The notes: generated by a model from the letters alone, not told the origin. Counted from the stretch's first letter, positions 33,175 to 43,004 are shown. The stretch is 64,000 nt of DNA from Streptantibioticus rubrisoli (GCF_024436055.1 NZ_JANFNH010000011.1:85103-149102); one strand, 5' to 3'. A program made the numbers and translations.

Positions 33175-33717
33175 GTGCAGGACGTGGCGCTGGCATTGCT
33201 GGCCAAGGAGCCGTCGCACGGGTACGACCTGCGCAGGCGGTTGGTAGCAGCCCTCGGGCCGTTGGGGGAGACGCTGAACGCGGGGCAGGTCTATGTGACG
33301 CTCACCCGGCTCGAAAAGGCGGGCCTGGTCGTCCAGGAGCGTGAGGACGCGCCGGTGCGGGGCCCACGGCGCAAGGTGTACGCGCTGACCGCGGCCGGGC
33401 AGGAAAGGGTAGCCGCGTGGATGGCCGAGGGCGCCGGGGCAAGAGCGGACGTGACGGAGTTCCACCTGAAGCTGGTGGCCGCCGCCGAGTCGGGCCTGGC
33501 CGATCCGCTCGCGCTCGTGGACGCGCGGCGGCGGGAGCTGATACGCAGCCTCGCCGAGGCCCAGCACGCCGCCCTTGCTCACGACACGAACTCGGAGGCC
33601 GGACTGCTCCTGGAGGGCATCGCCCTCCGGTTGCAGGCCGATCTGCGCTGGCTGGAGGCGTGCGAGCGGACCTGGTCCGCCCGCGCCCCGCGTGGGAAAG
33701 GCGGAGGAAAAGGATGA
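33175..33717 (+). CDS. PadR-family regulator of the ABC exporter operon
   Basis: The 180-residue protein has the PadR winged helix (MQDVALALLAKEPSHGYDL, LNAGQVYVTLTRLEKAGLV, GPRRKVYALTAAGQERV) and a C-terminal dimerisation helix. PadR proteins repress transporter operons and are released by drugs or phenolic ligands. The GTG at 33175 follows GAGGAGG. Its TGA overlaps the ATG of the ABC ATPase (ATGA), so the three downstream genes form one translationally coupled operon under its own control. Confidence 0.88.
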   Translation: MQDVALALLAKEPSHGYDLRRRLVAALGPLGETLNAGQVYVTLTRLEKAGLVVQEREDAPVRGPRRKVYALTAAGQERVAAWMAEGAGARADVTEFHLKLVAAAESGLADPLALVDARRRELIRSLAEAQHAALAHDTNSEAGLLLEGIALRLQADLRWLEACERTWSARAPRGKGGGKG

Positions 33718-34544
33718 GCAGAGACAGCCGGCGGATCAGGGGGCGGTCGCAGAGGAGGGGTACGGACGACAGCCCCCTCGCGGGACCGTCCAGCCGCCAA
33801 CCCGGTGAGGCGTCCGGGCCGGTACTGCGGGCGGTCGGCCTGTCGCGGGCGTACGGGCAGGACGAGAGCCTAGTGCGGGCTGTCGACGGGGTCGATCTCG
33901 ACGTTCCGGCCGGGCAGGCGCTCGCCGTGACCGGGCCCAGCGGCTGCGGCAAGTCGACGCTGCTGCAACTCCTCGGCGGTCTCGACCGGCCCACCGACGG
34001 CGAGGTGTGGCTCGGCGGGCGGCGCATGGACCACCTCGGCGAACGGGCGCTGGCCAGGTTGCGGCGCCGCGCCATCGGCTTCGTCTTTCAGTCCTTCCAC
34101 CTGATGGACGAGCTGACCGCGGCGGAGAATGTCGAGCTGCCCGCGCTGCTCGCCGGCGCCTCACCGCGCACCGCCCGCAACCGTGCCGCCGGACTCCTCG
34201 ACCGGGTCGGGCTCGCCGACCGGGCCCGGCACCTGCCCTCGGAGCTGTCCGGCGGGCAGCGGCAGCGGGTCGCCATCGCCCGCGCCCTGGTCAACGAGCC
34301 GCTGGTGGTCCTCGCGGACGAGCCCACCGGAAACCTCGACAGTGCCGCGACCCACGACATTCTCCGCCTCTTCGACGAGCTGCGCGCCGCCGGCCAGACC
34401 CTGGTCATGGTCACCCATGACGAGCGCGTCGCCGCCACCGCGGACCGCGTCGTCTCCCTGCGTGACGGAACGCTGGCCGATGACACCCGCCTTGACGGCG
34501 GCGGCACCACACGGCTCGGTTCGCTGCTGAACTGGGAAGGCTGA
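33714..34544 (+). CDS. ABC transporter ATP-binding protein (MacB/LolD type)
   Basis: The 276-residue protein has a long basic N-terminal tail (about 40 residues) and a complete nucleotide-binding domain: Walker A GPSGCGKST, Q-loop FVFQSFHLMDELTAAENVELP, signature LSGGQRQRVAIARAL, Walker B VVLADEPTGNLD and switch His in MVTHDE. This subfamily powers FtsX-type permeases that extrude peptides, lipoproteins or antibiotics. The ATG overlaps the PadR stop, and the permease starts two bases after its stop. Confidence 0.92.
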   Translation: MSRDSRRIRGRSQRRGTDDSPLAGPSSRQPGEASGPVLRAVGLSRAYGQDESLVRAVDGVDLDVPAGQALAVTGPSGCGKSTLLQLLGGLDRPTDGEVWLGGRRMDHLGERALARLRRRAIGFVFQSFHLMDELTAAENVELPALLAGASPRTARNRAAGLLDRVGLADRARHLPSELSGGQRQRVAIARALVNEPLVVLADEPTGNLDSAATHDILRLFDELRAAGQTLVMVTHDERVAATADRVVSLRDGTLADDTRLDGGGTTRLGSLLNWEG

Positions 34545-34546
34545 CC

Positions 34547-36325
34547 GTGGGACACCTGCTGCTGATGTGGCGCCTGGTCCTGCGCGACATGCGCCGGCAC
34601 CCCGGCGAGGCCGTCATGTTCCTGCTCGCCGTCACCGCCGCCACCGCCACCCTGACCCTCGGACTCGCGACCACCGACGCCGTGTCCACCGCGTACGCGA
34701 AGACCCGTGCGGCCACCGGCGGCCCCGACGTCACCGCCACGACGACAGACCCGGACCCATCCGGCCTGGCCGCGCGCCTCGCGCACGCGCCCGGTGTGGC
34801 TGCGCACGCCGGCCCATACGTCGCGTTCAATACCACCATCCGGGCGCACGGCCGTACCGCGTACTCCGCGGTCGAGGGGCGCGACAGCTCACCGGCCGCC
34901 GTGGACCGGCCGCTGGTGACCTCCGGTACCTGGGTTCGTCCCGGCGGTGCGGTGGTCGAGCGCGGCTTCGCGCAAGCACTCGGCGTGCGCGTCGGCGACA
35001 GCATCACCGTCAACGGGCGCAGCATTCCGGTTGCCGGGACCGCAATCAGCGCGGCCACCTCGGTGTATCCGTGGGGCGACCCGGCGCAGGGGCCCGGGCC
35101 GTCCGACTTGGGCGGCATGGTCTGGCTCACCACAGCCGACGCCCGCGCAGCGGCAGGTGACGCGCCCGGCGTTCACGTGATCCACCTGAAGCTGTCCGAC
35201 CCCGCTGCCACTGGCCGGTTCACCGCCTCCGTATCCACCCCGGCCATCACCGGCGACAGCTGGGTCAACTACCGCACCTGGCAGGACACTGTCCGCACGG
35301 ACGCGAACATGATCAAGTTCACCCGGCCCACGCTGGTCATCGGCGGCTGGCTGCTCGCCATCGCCGCGATCGTCACCCTCGCCGCACTCGCCGCCGTACG
35401 TTCCACCCGTGACAACCGGCGTGCCGGACTGCTCAAGGCCGTCGGCGCCGGCCCCGGCACCGTCGCCGCCGTACTGCTGGCGCAGCAGCTGCTGCTGACC
35501 GTCCTGGCCACCGCACTCGGACTGGGCGCCGGGACTCTGGTCGCACCCGAACTGGTCGATCCCAGTGCCGGGCTGCTCAACACCGTCAGCCCTCCGGTCT
35601 CCGACACCGTCACCGCCGCCGTCTTCCTCGCCATCGTGGTCGCCCTGGCCGGCACGCTCGGCCCCGCCCTGCGCGCCGCCCGCACCAGCACCGTCCAGAC
35701 CCTGGCTGACCCGGCGCACATGCTCACGTATCACCCGCGGCTGACCGCCCTGACGGCGTATCTGCCCACGTCGCTGCTCGTCGGCGTCCGGCTGCTCGCC
35801 CGCCGACCCGGCCGCGCCGCCCTGACTTCCGTCGGCACGGCGGCCACCAGCCTCATGGTCACCGCGGTGCTCACCTTCCGTGCCGCACCCGGCACGGGCC
35901 CCGCCTCCGGTGCGTCCACCCCCCTTGAGGTGCGCAACATCCAAACCGGCCAGGTGCTGCTCGCCGTCACCCTCGCGCTGGTGGCACTGTCCGCGCTCAA
36001 CACCGTGTTCCTCGGCTGGAGCGCCGCGGTGCAGGCCCGGCGCGCCCTGACCATCGTCCGTACCCTCGGCGCCACACCCGGCCAGGTCGTCACAGCGCTC
36101 TGCGTCGCGCAACTCCTACCCGCTGTGCCCGGGTTGGTGACGGGTATTCCGGCCGGACTGGGCCTGTACTGGGCGTTCAGCATCACGATGGTCACGCCCC
36201 CGGGATCGCGGCTGCTCACCGCCGCACTCGTCATCCTGCTGGCAGTCGGAGCGCTGACCGCCCTGCCCGCGTGGGTTCACACCCGCAGCCCCGCCGGGCG
36301 CGCTCTCAACGCCGAACCTGCCTGA
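34547..36325 (+). CDS. FtsX-family ABC permease
   Basis: The 592-residue protein has an N-terminal helix ([19 protein letters not shown]), a large extracytoplasmic domain (about 45-255) and then groups of helices around 268-410, 440-460 and 470-590, with the FtsX-like segments [27 protein letters not shown] and [28 protein letters not shown]. It forms the membrane part of the PadR-controlled exporter, probably as a dimer with the ATPase. The substrate is unknown. The GTG at 34547 lies two bases after the ATPase stop. Confidence 0.9.
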   Translation: MGHLLLMWRLVLRDMRRHPGEAVMFLLAVTAATATLTLGLATTDAVSTAYAKTRAATGGPDVTATTTDPDPSGLAARLAHAPGVAAHAGPYVAFNTTIRAHGRTAYSAVEGRDSSPAAVDRPLVTSGTWVRPGGAVVERGFAQALGVRVGDSITVNGRSIPVAGTAISAATSVYPWGDPAQGPGPSDLGGMVWLTTADARAAAGDAPGVHVIHLKLSDPAATGRFTASVSTPAITGDSWVNYRTWQDTVRTDANMIKFTRPTLVIGGWLLAIAAIVTLAALAAVRSTRDNRRAGLLKAVGAGPGTVAAVLLAQQLLLTVLATALGLGAGTLVAPELVDPSAGLLNTVSPPVSDTVTAAVFLAIVVALAGTLGPALRAARTSTVQTLADPAHMLTYHPRLTALTAYLPTSLLVGVRLLARRPGRAALTSVGTAATSLMVTAVLTFRAAPGTGPASGASTPLEVRNIQTGQVLLAVTLALVALSALNTVFLGWSAAVQARRALTIVRTLGATPGQVVTALCVAQLLPAVPGLVTGIPAGLGLYWAFSITMVTPPGSRLLTAALVILLAVGALTALPAWVHTRSPAGRALNAEPA

Positions 36326-36354
36326 GGGACCCATTACCGGGGCCGCCGGTCGGG

Positions 36355-36546
36355 TACGCCAGGGCGTCAGTCCTGCCGCCCGGCCAGCGTCCCGCGGGCC
36401 TCACCTCCGACCAGGCCGCACAGGCACTCTTCAGTTTCGGCAGCGGAGGCGTTCTCGGCACCGGGCTCGGCCAGGGGCACCCCTGGCTGATCGGCTTCGC
36501 CGGGCGGACCGACTTCATCCTCACCACTGTCGGCGAAGGGAGAAGG
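36355..36546 (+). pseudogene. Fragment of an FtsW/RodA/SpoVE-type gene
   Basis: This frame reads [55 protein letters not shown]. The [11 protein letters not shown]...DFILTTVGE block is the conserved SEDS-protein loop and helix of RodA/FtsW. Nothing of the remaining ~400 residues is present, so this is a displaced fragment downstream of the ABC operon. Confidence 0.7.
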
Positions 36547-36549
36547 CCG

Positions 36550-36715
36550 TTGAACGCTGTGCCGGGCTGGATATCCATCGCGACACCGTGGTGGCCAATG
36601 TCCGTGCCCCGGAGGAACCGGCCGAGGGGGTCACCCAGACCTTCGGCACCACTTGGCCTGACCTGCTCGCGTTGCGGGACTGGCTGACGGCCTTTCAGGT
36701 CAACTTGACAGGGAC
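36550..36715 (+). pseudogene. N-terminal fragment of an IS110-family transposase
   Basis: The frame encodes [20 protein letters not shown], then [23 protein letters not shown]. This matches the RuvC-like start of IS110 transposases (CAGLDVHKDTVVA...FGT...LL.L.DWL). It ends at 36715, where similarity to a different element on the other strand begins. Confidence 0.75.
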
Positions 36716-36880
36716 GGTATCGACCGCGGCATGTCCGGCCCGCTCGGCCATCGTCCTGCCGTTCTTCCGGCCCAGGTCCGACAGCAGGCCCTCGATCAGG
36801 TCAGCGAACACCTCGCGCGGCTCCGCCCGCGCGACAAGTGCCCCAACCCCGCAGTGAGCGAGGCCAGTTCCTCCGCCCGC
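36716..36880 (-). pseudogene. N-terminal fragment of an IS701-family transposase
   Basis: The reverse strand reads REVFADLIEGLLSDLGRKNGRTMAERAGHAA, the conserved N-terminal block of IS701-type transposases (FADLVEGLLSDLPRKNCWTIAEHAGH). It abuts the IS110 fragment, showing nested or adjacent insertions. Confidence 0.7.
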
Positions 36881-37115
36881 CTGTCCAAGTGCTCCGGTGC
36901 CACATCGACCAGCATGGCCAGACAACGACGTCACCGATCAGCAGTCACAAGATCTGAGGCTGTAGTGCTGGTCCTGGGTGGTGAGAGGCGAAGGCTGTGA
37001 ACGCGACAGCCACCATGACCGAGGCGGTCAGCGCCGAGGCGACAGCTCGTCGGGCTGGATGGCCGACGGCGAGAGTTCAATCGATCACGTTGTCGCTGCA
37101 TCCCAAATAGATCGG

Positions 37116-37146
37116 TTGACGTTATATCGCAGCACGATATAACGTC
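37116..37146 (+). promoter_or_regulatory. Promoter with 12-bp palindromic operator before the PadR gene
   Basis: GACGTTATATCG (37118-37129) and CGATATAACGTC (37135-37146) form a perfect inverted repeat with a 5-bp spacer. A TTGACG -35 box (37116-37121) and TATAAC -10 box (37138-37143), 16 bp apart, lie within it. Binding there would block RNA polymerase, so autorepression by the PadR protein at 37181 is likely. Confidence 0.85.
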
Positions 37147-37180
37147 GGGCGACCATCCGTCCGTAGGAAAGGGAGCCGCT

Positions 37181-37489
37181 GTGGCCGCTGAGGCAGATCC
37201 GGCTGTGTTGGTGCTGACCAGCCTGGCCGAGGGGGACAAGCACGGGTACGCGATCACGCGCGACATCGCCGAGCAGGTTGGCGTCCAACTCGGGCCCGGC
37301 ACCTTGTACGGCGTACTCGCTCGGCTGGAGGACGACGGGTTGATCGAGGCTTTGCCGGCGGAGGGCCGGCGCCGACCGTACCGGATCACCGCAACCGGAC
37401 AGCGGGCGCTGGCCGACCAGGTCCAGCAGATGCGTCGGGTCGCCGAACTGGGGCTGCGGCGTCTTGGGCTGGCCGGGGGCCGGGCGTGA
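37181..37489 (+). CDS. PadR-family transcriptional regulator (short type)
   Basis: The 102-residue protein is a compact PadR winged helix: VLVLTSLAEGDKHGYAITRDI, GPGTLYGVLARLEDDGLIEALPAEGRRRPYRITATGQ, and a final dimer helix. It probably represses its own operon through the palindrome at 37118-37146. The GTG at 37181 follows GGGAG. Its TGA overlaps the GTG of the next gene (GTGA). Confidence 0.9.
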   Translation: MAAEADPAVLVLTSLAEGDKHGYAITRDIAEQVGVQLGPGTLYGVLARLEDDGLIEALPAEGRRRPYRITATGQRALADQVQQMRRVAELGLRRLGLAGGRA

Positions 37490-38337
37490 GCGCCACGGAC
37501 GGCTGGCGGATTCGCATGCTGGTCGCGCTGTACCCGCCGGCCTGGCGGGCTCGATACGCCGACGAGTTCAGCGCGCTGCTTGCCGATACCGGGGTGCGCC
37601 TGGCCACCGAGCTTGACGTCGTGGCCGCCGCGGTGCGCGTCTGGCTGCATCCGCCGGTCCGGCTGCATGACCATGCCGGTCGGATGCGCACTACCGTTGG
37701 GGTGACCTTGTGCGCATGGGCCGCGCTGGCCGCCGGCACGATCGTGTTCGCCAAGCTGACCACCGACGGTGCCGTGTTCGCACACGGTCGGGGCGCCGAC
37801 TGGTACGACGTGTTCACGTTCGCCGCGTTCGGGTCGGTGCTGGCGATGGCGGCCGCCTGGCTGCCCCTGTCGGTCGCGATGGTGCGCCGGTCCCGGTACC
37901 GTGCGCGCGTTGTCGCGCCGCTAGGTGCGCCGACCGTACTGGTGCTGGGATTCCTGGCCGCCGCCGCGGCGCTGGCGGGGCTGCTGCGGCCCCACACGCG
38001 AACCGGTGCGGGGATCGGGATGGCCGGATTCCTGCTGCTGGCCGTTCTCGGGGTGGTGACCGCGGCCGGCTGCGCCGCCTGCCCGGCGCTCGCGCTGATG
38101 CGGTCGCGGCCCGACGGTCCCGCATTGACCGTGGCCGTGGTGGCCGGGTTGGTCGCGACCGCCGCAATGGTGATCGCGACCATCGCCGCCGTCGGCTACA
38201 CGATGGCCCGGGCCCGATCCGCCGGAGTCGCAGTGTTCGCGCTTGTCATGGCCGCCGCGCTGACGGTCGCTGCGGTTTCGGGAGTTCGCGGACTGCGGGC
38301 CGTCACGGCAGCGGGGAGCAACAACCATGCGGGCTGA
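37486..38337 (+). CDS. PadR-associated polytopic membrane protein
   Basis: The 283-residue protein starts with a soluble segment LVALYPPAWRARYADEFSALLADTG, a signature of proteins that partner short PadR regulators, and then has about six membrane helices (for example TTVGVTLCAWAALAAGTIVFA, VLVLGFLAAAAALAGLL, LTVAVVAGLVATAAMVIATIAAV). The function is unknown. It overlaps the PadR gene upstream by 4 bp and the hydrolase gene downstream by 11 bp, giving a tight three-gene operon. Confidence 0.8.
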   Translation: MSATDGWRIRMLVALYPPAWRARYADEFSALLADTGVRLATELDVVAAAVRVWLHPPVRLHDHAGRMRTTVGVTLCAWAALAAGTIVFAKLTTDGAVFAHGRGADWYDVFTFAAFGSVLAMAAAWLPLSVAMVRRSRYRARVVAPLGAPTVLVLGFLAAAAALAGLLRPHTRTGAGIGMAGFLLLAVLGVVTAAGCAACPALALMRSRPDGPALTVAVVAGLVATAAMVIATIAAVGYTMARARSAGVAVFALVMAAALTVAAVSGVRGLRAVTAAGSNNHAG

Positions 38338-39565
38338 CCGCGCCAGGCGCAGGTGGCTGCGCCGGACGCTGAGGGCAATCCTGGCGCTGGTACTGGCGAT
38401 CCTCGTCGCCGTCGGCGGGTACGTCGGCTACGTGACGATCCGCCACACCCGCCCGGTGACGTTGCCTGCCACGACCGGGCCGTACCGCGTCGGGCGGACC
38501 ATGTTCGACTGGATCGACCACAGCCGGACTGATCCGCTCGCCCCGCGCGCTGGCAGCCTTCGCGAGCTGTCAGTCTGGCTGTGGTACCCGGCGCCGCCAA
38601 ACACCACCGGCCGCCCCGCGCCCTACGCGCCGGGCGCCTGGGGCGAGTTACACCTGGCCAGCCTGCCGGCACTGGGCGAAACCGAATTCGGCGCTGTGCG
38701 CAACCACGCCCTCGACGGCGTACCGGCGGCCACCGGCCAGTTCCCGATCGTCGTACTGGAGCCGGGCATGGGCTTCGCAGCGCCGCAATACACCACAATC
38801 GCCGAAAACTTGGCCAGTCATGGCTACCTCGTCGCCGGTGTCACCCCCACCTACAGCGCCAACCTCACGGTGCTGCACGGTCACGCCGTGCACGCCAGCC
38901 CAGCCGGCGACCCCGCCGACTTCGACGGCACCGACCTGCACGCCGGCGCCGCACAGGAGGCCGGCGACCGCCTCGTACCGGTATGGGCCGCCGACGCGCG
39001 GTTCACCGCGGCCCAGGTGGCCGACCTCGATCGGGTTGGACCACTCGCCGGGCACATCGACGCCACCCACACCGTCTACATCGGACACTCGTTCGGCGGA
39101 GCTGCGGCACTGCAAGCCTGCCACGCCGACCCGCACTGCGCCGCCGCCGCCAACCTCGACGGCACCCAGTACGGCCCGGTGGTCCACACCGGTCTCAACC
39201 GGCCTAGCCTCACTATCGAAAGCGACTCATGCGTCACCGGCATCTGCCGGCCCACCAGCCCCGCCGACCGGTCCGACCAGGCCACCGCCCGCGCCCTGCT
39301 GGCCGCCAGCACCGGACCAGCCTTCTGCTACCAGATCATCGGCATGCGCCACTTTAACTTCACCGACTACGCCACGTACTACCTCGCTGCGCCGTTGCGA
39401 TCCCAGCTCGCGCTGGGCAGCATCGACGGCCGCCGCGGACTGACCCTCGCCAACAGCTACCTGACCGCCTTCGTCGACCACATCGTCAAACACCGACCCG
39501 AGCCGCAGCTCATCAACCCAGACCCCCAGGATCGAGAGGTACGTGCGCAACATGTCCCACGCTGA
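38327..39565 (+). CDS. Membrane-anchored alpha/beta hydrolase (PAF-acetylhydrolase-like)
   Basis: The 412-residue protein has a basic N-terminus with one membrane helix (ILALVLAILVAVGGYVGYV), so the catalytic part is outside the cell. It shows the oxyanion block VVLEPGMGFAAPQYTTIAENLASHGYLV, the nucleophile elbow GHSFGG, a central D (VADLDRVG or AANLDG) and a late His in MRHFNFTDY. This resembles platelet-activating-factor acetylhydrolase-like lipases and esterases. The substrate is unknown. It is the third gene of the PadR operon; the following nitroreductase has its own promoter. Confidence 0.85.
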   Translation: MRADRARRRWLRRTLRAILALVLAILVAVGGYVGYVTIRHTRPVTLPATTGPYRVGRTMFDWIDHSRTDPLAPRAGSLRELSVWLWYPAPPNTTGRPAPYAPGAWGELHLASLPALGETEFGAVRNHALDGVPAATGQFPIVVLEPGMGFAAPQYTTIAENLASHGYLVAGVTPTYSANLTVLHGHAVHASPAGDPADFDGTDLHAGAAQEAGDRLVPVWAADARFTAAQVADLDRVGPLAGHIDATHTVYIGHSFGGAAALQACHADPHCAAAANLDGTQYGPVVHTGLNRPSLTIESDSCVTGICRPTSPADRSDQATARALLAASTGPAFCYQIIGMRHFNFTDYATYYLAAPLRSQLALGSIDGRRGLTLANSYLTAFVDHIVKHRPEPQLINPDPQDREVRAQHVPR

Positions 39566-39623
39566 TACCGCGACGGCGGCTACGACGACGTGTTCGGCTC
39601 GGGCAACTCCCTACGCTGGCACG

Positions 39624-40286
39624 GTGGACGTCTACGATGCGGTACGGACACGACAGTCCATCCGCAGGTTCACCGATCGGCCCGTGCCCCGCGAAGTACT
39701 CGAACGGGTGCTGGCGGCAGCCGCTGGCGCGCCGTCGGGGAGCAACCTGCAGCCATGGCACATCTACGTCCTGTCCGGTGCCCGGTTGGCAGAGCTGAAG
39801 AAACGAGTGGCCGAGCTGGTGGCCGCGGGTCACCGCGGCGACGACCCCGAGTTCGCGATATACCCGCCCGAGATCCGCTCACCCTACCGAGAACGAATGG
39901 CGGTCTTGGGGGAACGCCGGTACAGCGCGCTCGGTATCGCCCGCGACGACGAGCCGGCCCGAGCCCGGGCCCGATCCGAGAACTGGAACTGCTTCGGCGC
40001 CCACACGGCGTTGTTCTGCTACCTCGATCGGGACATGCCAGCACCGCAATGGGCCGATGCGGGCATCTACCTGCAGACCGTGATGTTGCTGCTGCGCGCC
40101 GAGGGACTGCACAGCTGCGCACAACTGGCGTGGGCGGAGTACCACCGTAGTGTCGCCGAGGTGATCTCGCCGCCGCCGGAACGAGTCCTGTTCTGTGGCA
40201 TGTCCATCGGCTTCGCCGACCCGGATGCGGTGCATCCCCGCATCCCCCGCGCTGCGCTGTCCGAGACCGTGACGTTCCTGGATTGA
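39624..40286 (+). CDS. Nitroreductase-family FMN enzyme
   Basis: The 220-residue protein opens VDVYDAVRTRQSIRRFTDRPV, contains AGAPSGSNLQPWHIYVL, and ends in the FMN-site region ISPPPERVLFCGMSIGFADPD, the typical nitroreductase order. It reduces nitro groups or quinones using NAD(P)H. A longer frame starts at 39543, but the family normally begins at VDVY, and a TACGCT box (39612-39617) lies exactly six bases before the GTG at 39624, supporting a leaderless start there. Confidence 0.85.
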   Translation: MDVYDAVRTRQSIRRFTDRPVPREVLERVLAAAAGAPSGSNLQPWHIYVLSGARLAELKKRVAELVAAGHRGDDPEFAIYPPEIRSPYRERMAVLGERRYSALGIARDDEPARARARSENWNCFGAHTALFCYLDRDMPAPQWADAGIYLQTVMLLLRAEGLHSCAQLAWAEYHRSVAEVISPPPERVLFCGMSIGFADPDAVHPRIPRAALSETVTFLD

Positions 40287-40469
40287 GCGGCCGAGCCCTC
40301 GACCGCGGGACGCGGTCGAGACCACCGTCCCGTGGTGGCGGTGCCGGATTGTCAACGGCAAGTTCGTTCGGTTCTGATCCACTTGATGTGGTCCCATCGC
40401 AGAGGGGCAGGATGCTCAGTCTGCGAGGAGGATTTGTTGGCGGAGGAGGTCGAATCCGGCCCGACCATG

Positions 40470-40800
40470 CCCATCCCTTCGGCCCCATCAGCACCAGCGA
40501 GCTGGCAGCCAGTGAGTACATGCGGACGCAGTCGATGGCCCAGACCTTCCCCGAGTTGGAGAAGGGCGGCCTGGTGCAACGCACCCCCGACCCCAGGGAC
40601 GGCCGAAGGATGCTGATCTCGGCTTAGTTGGTCGGCGGCCTACTGGCCTTGCGCGGACGCTGGTTGCGCCAGGCGATCAGCGAGGAACTGGACTACCAAG
40701 AGCAGCACACCCTGGACGCAGCGGTGAAGCTGATCAACCGCCTTGCTGACAGTGCGGTCGCCCATCTGGCTGCCCCCGCGTGGCCAGCGCATGCGAGAGG
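40470..40800 (+). pseudogene. MarR-family regulator, N-terminally truncated with an internal stop
   Basis: One frame carries GPISTSELAASEYMRTQSMAQTFPELEKGGLVQRTPDPRDGRRMLISA, then an in-frame TAG at 40625-40627, then WLRQAISEELDYQEQHTLDAAVKLINRLADS. This is a MarR helix-turn-helix, wing and C-terminal helix interrupted by a nonsense codon and missing the normal first helices. It stands directly before an MFS exporter it once probably controlled. Confidence 0.8.
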
Positions 40801-40810
40801 GATCCAACAA

Positions 40811-42202
40811 GTGAAGAGCGACACGGTGGTCGCCACAGCAACCGCTACACGCACACCAGGATGGCGCCTGGTCACTCCCCTACTGGTGGGGGCGGCGCTC
40901 AATCCGGTCAACAGCTCCATACTGGCCACCGCCCTGGACGGAATCGCCAAGTCGTTCCACATAGGCGTAACGGACACCGCCGCTCTGGTGTCCTATCTCT
41001 ACTTGGCCAGCGCCATCGCTCAGCCGACAATGGGCAGACTGGCCGAACACCTAGGCCCGCGGCGCGTCTTTTTAGCAGGGATGGCACTGGTAGCGGCGGC
41101 AGGGGCGTTAGGGACCCTAGCTACCAATCTTCCGACTCTGACGGCCTCACGAGTACTGCTCGGTATAGGGACGGCCGGTGGCTATCCCACGGCCATGATG
41201 ATTGTGCGTCAGCTCAGTGAACGCGATCCGGAACTCAAGACCGGGGGCACGCTCGGCGCCCTTTCGGCGGCCGGACTGGTGACCGCTGCTGTCGGCTTGC
41301 CCATCGGCGGCGCCTTGGTGGCCGCCTCGGGCTGGCGCACCACATTCCTGATCAACGTTCCTCTGGCGCTGTTCGGCATGGTGCTCACCCTGCTGTGGAT
41401 CCCGCGGGACAGCCGCACCGGAAGACGCGAGCCGGTCACCGTCATGCTGCGCAAACTCGACCCCGCCGGAATGGTGTTGTTTGCGTGCACCATCACCAGC
41501 GCGTTGGTGTTCGCGGGCGACCTGAGCCACCCCAACGGGCTACTGCTCGCCCTGACCGTAGCGCTGGCGATCTGCCTGATCGTCCGGGAGAGGGCGGCCC
41601 GTCATCCCTTCATCGACGTACGCATGCTCGCCCACAACAGGGCACTGAGCGCAACGTACCTGCGCACCGCAGTGACGATGTTGGTTCCGTACGCCATCCT
41701 GTACGGCCTGCCCCAGTGGCTGCAGGAAAGCCGCGGGCTCTCGGCCATCATGATCGGCCTGCTGCTTCTCCCCATGTCGCTGCTGGCCTCGTTGGTGGCG
41801 ATCCCGTTCTCCCGGCGGCAGTTGGTACGGATGCCATTGCTCGCTGCGGCGGGATCCGCGCTGGGCGGAGCACTGGTGATGGTGTTCTTCGGTCACGGCA
41901 CACCGGTCATCGTGATCGCCACAGTCACCCTGCTGTTCGGCGTGACCACGGGCCTGGGGTCCGTCGGCAACCAGACTGCGCTGTACGCACAGGTAAGCCC
42001 TGACCAGATCGGTACGGCCTCCGGCCTGCTGCGGACCTTCACCTACCTTGGCGCGATCCTCTCCTCCAGCCTTGTCGGACTCGCCTTCGGCAGGACCGCC
42101 AACGACGCCGGCCTGCACATCCTGGCCATCGCCCTAGCCGCACTCGCCAGCCTGCTGCTGTTGACCACGATCGCCAGCCGCGTGCCTGCCAACACCCTGT
42201 GA
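40811..42202 (+). CDS. MFS transporter (DHA2-like)
   Basis: The 463-residue multi-span permease begins TPLLVGAALNPVNSSILATALDGI (helix 1 motif) and has MGRLAEHLGPRRVFL (motif A), ASGWRTTFLINVPLALFG and ALYAQVSPDQIGTASGLLRTFTYLG. It should export small molecules by proton antiport. The GTG at 40811 has GAGAGGG upstream; the open frame extends further back only because it reads through the dead MarR gene. Loss of that regulator may leave the pump constitutive or silent. Confidence 0.88.
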   Translation: MKSDTVVATATATRTPGWRLVTPLLVGAALNPVNSSILATALDGIAKSFHIGVTDTAALVSYLYLASAIAQPTMGRLAEHLGPRRVFLAGMALVAAAGALGTLATNLPTLTASRVLLGIGTAGGYPTAMMIVRQLSERDPELKTGGTLGALSAAGLVTAAVGLPIGGALVAASGWRTTFLINVPLALFGMVLTLLWIPRDSRTGRREPVTVMLRKLDPAGMVLFACTITSALVFAGDLSHPNGLLLALTVALAICLIVRERAARHPFIDVRMLAHNRALSATYLRTAVTMLVPYAILYGLPQWLQESRGLSAIMIGLLLLPMSLLASLVAIPFSRRQLVRMPLLAAAGSALGGALVMVFFGHGTPVIVIATVTLLFGVTTGLGSVGNQTALYAQVSPDQIGTASGLLRTFTYLGAILSSSLVGLAFGRTANDAGLHILAIALAALASLLLLTTIASRVPANTL

Positions 42203-43004
42203 CCTCCCAGGCGTTCCGTATGGCCAGCACCGGTCGGTCACTGGACAGCTCCTGTACTGGCTTGGGTTCCCGCACCCACGCCACGCGGACCTTGAGCACC
42301 GACATCTGCAGCCTCTCTGGGAAAGCACGGTGCGTGGCCACAGCCTGAACCTGCTCGACGCCCCCCTGTCAGAAGGGCTTCCTACGCGACGTCATCACCG
42401 ACCGGTGACACCCTCAAAATCTCGTACTTGGCCATCTCGAAGACACACGAGTACAGGCAGTCTTGCGGTCACTCACCCCAGCGGAGAGAACCGCAGCAGG
42501 GGTCTACAGCTCGAGCCGCATGACCTGGACCCAGACCGCTGAGGTCGCGGGAGCACACGACCCAGCAGCATTCGGTGAGCGCGTGCGGAGAAAACTCAAG
42601 CGGCTCGGGGAACGCCAACAAGCACGCGCGGCCGCCGCTGCCGCCGCGCGGCCGGCAACGGCACCCCAGTGGTGAGCGTCTTGGACAGCGCACTGCCCAA
42701 CTTTCTCGGTAGTCTTGCGGCACCACTCGCACTCGGAGCCGGACAGTAGACCAGCCGTTCGGGGAAACGCTGGCGCGAACGTTTCCGGACCGGACCGAGA
42801 GCACAAGCGCCCCTGCTCCCACCGCCTCACCTCACGCCCCCAGCACGCGGGCCGCCACCCGCAGACACACCAAGATGAGCGCAGGAGTGATACCCGACAC
42901 AGCGAACTGAGTGGTGGGCGCGAGGGGCCGTCGCTCGGGAGCTTCTGTGCTCAGAGCGACGGCGTCCTCCGTTGACCGCGATCAGGCAGCGGGCAACTCT
43001 GGCG
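42203..43004. other. Accessory stretch with one C-terminal gene fragment
   Basis: Only 42417-42675 (+) shows coding character: VLGHLEDTRVQAVLRSLTPAERTAAGVYSSSRMTW and FGERVRRKLKRLGERQ. It has no start and I do not recognise the family. It looks like the 3' end of a lost gene with an HTH-like tail. The remaining ~540 bp shows nothing I can support. Confidence 0.45.

Noticed and set aside
37921..38328. Reverse-strand frames opposite the PadR-associated membrane protein
   Set aside because: They are antisense to a membrane protein with clear helices and gene overlap, and contain only low-complexity sequence.
40628..42202. A longer MFS protein starting at TTG 40628
   Set aside because: The first ~60 codons are the C-terminal part of the dead MarR gene in the same frame; the GTG at 40811 has the ribosome site and the family start.
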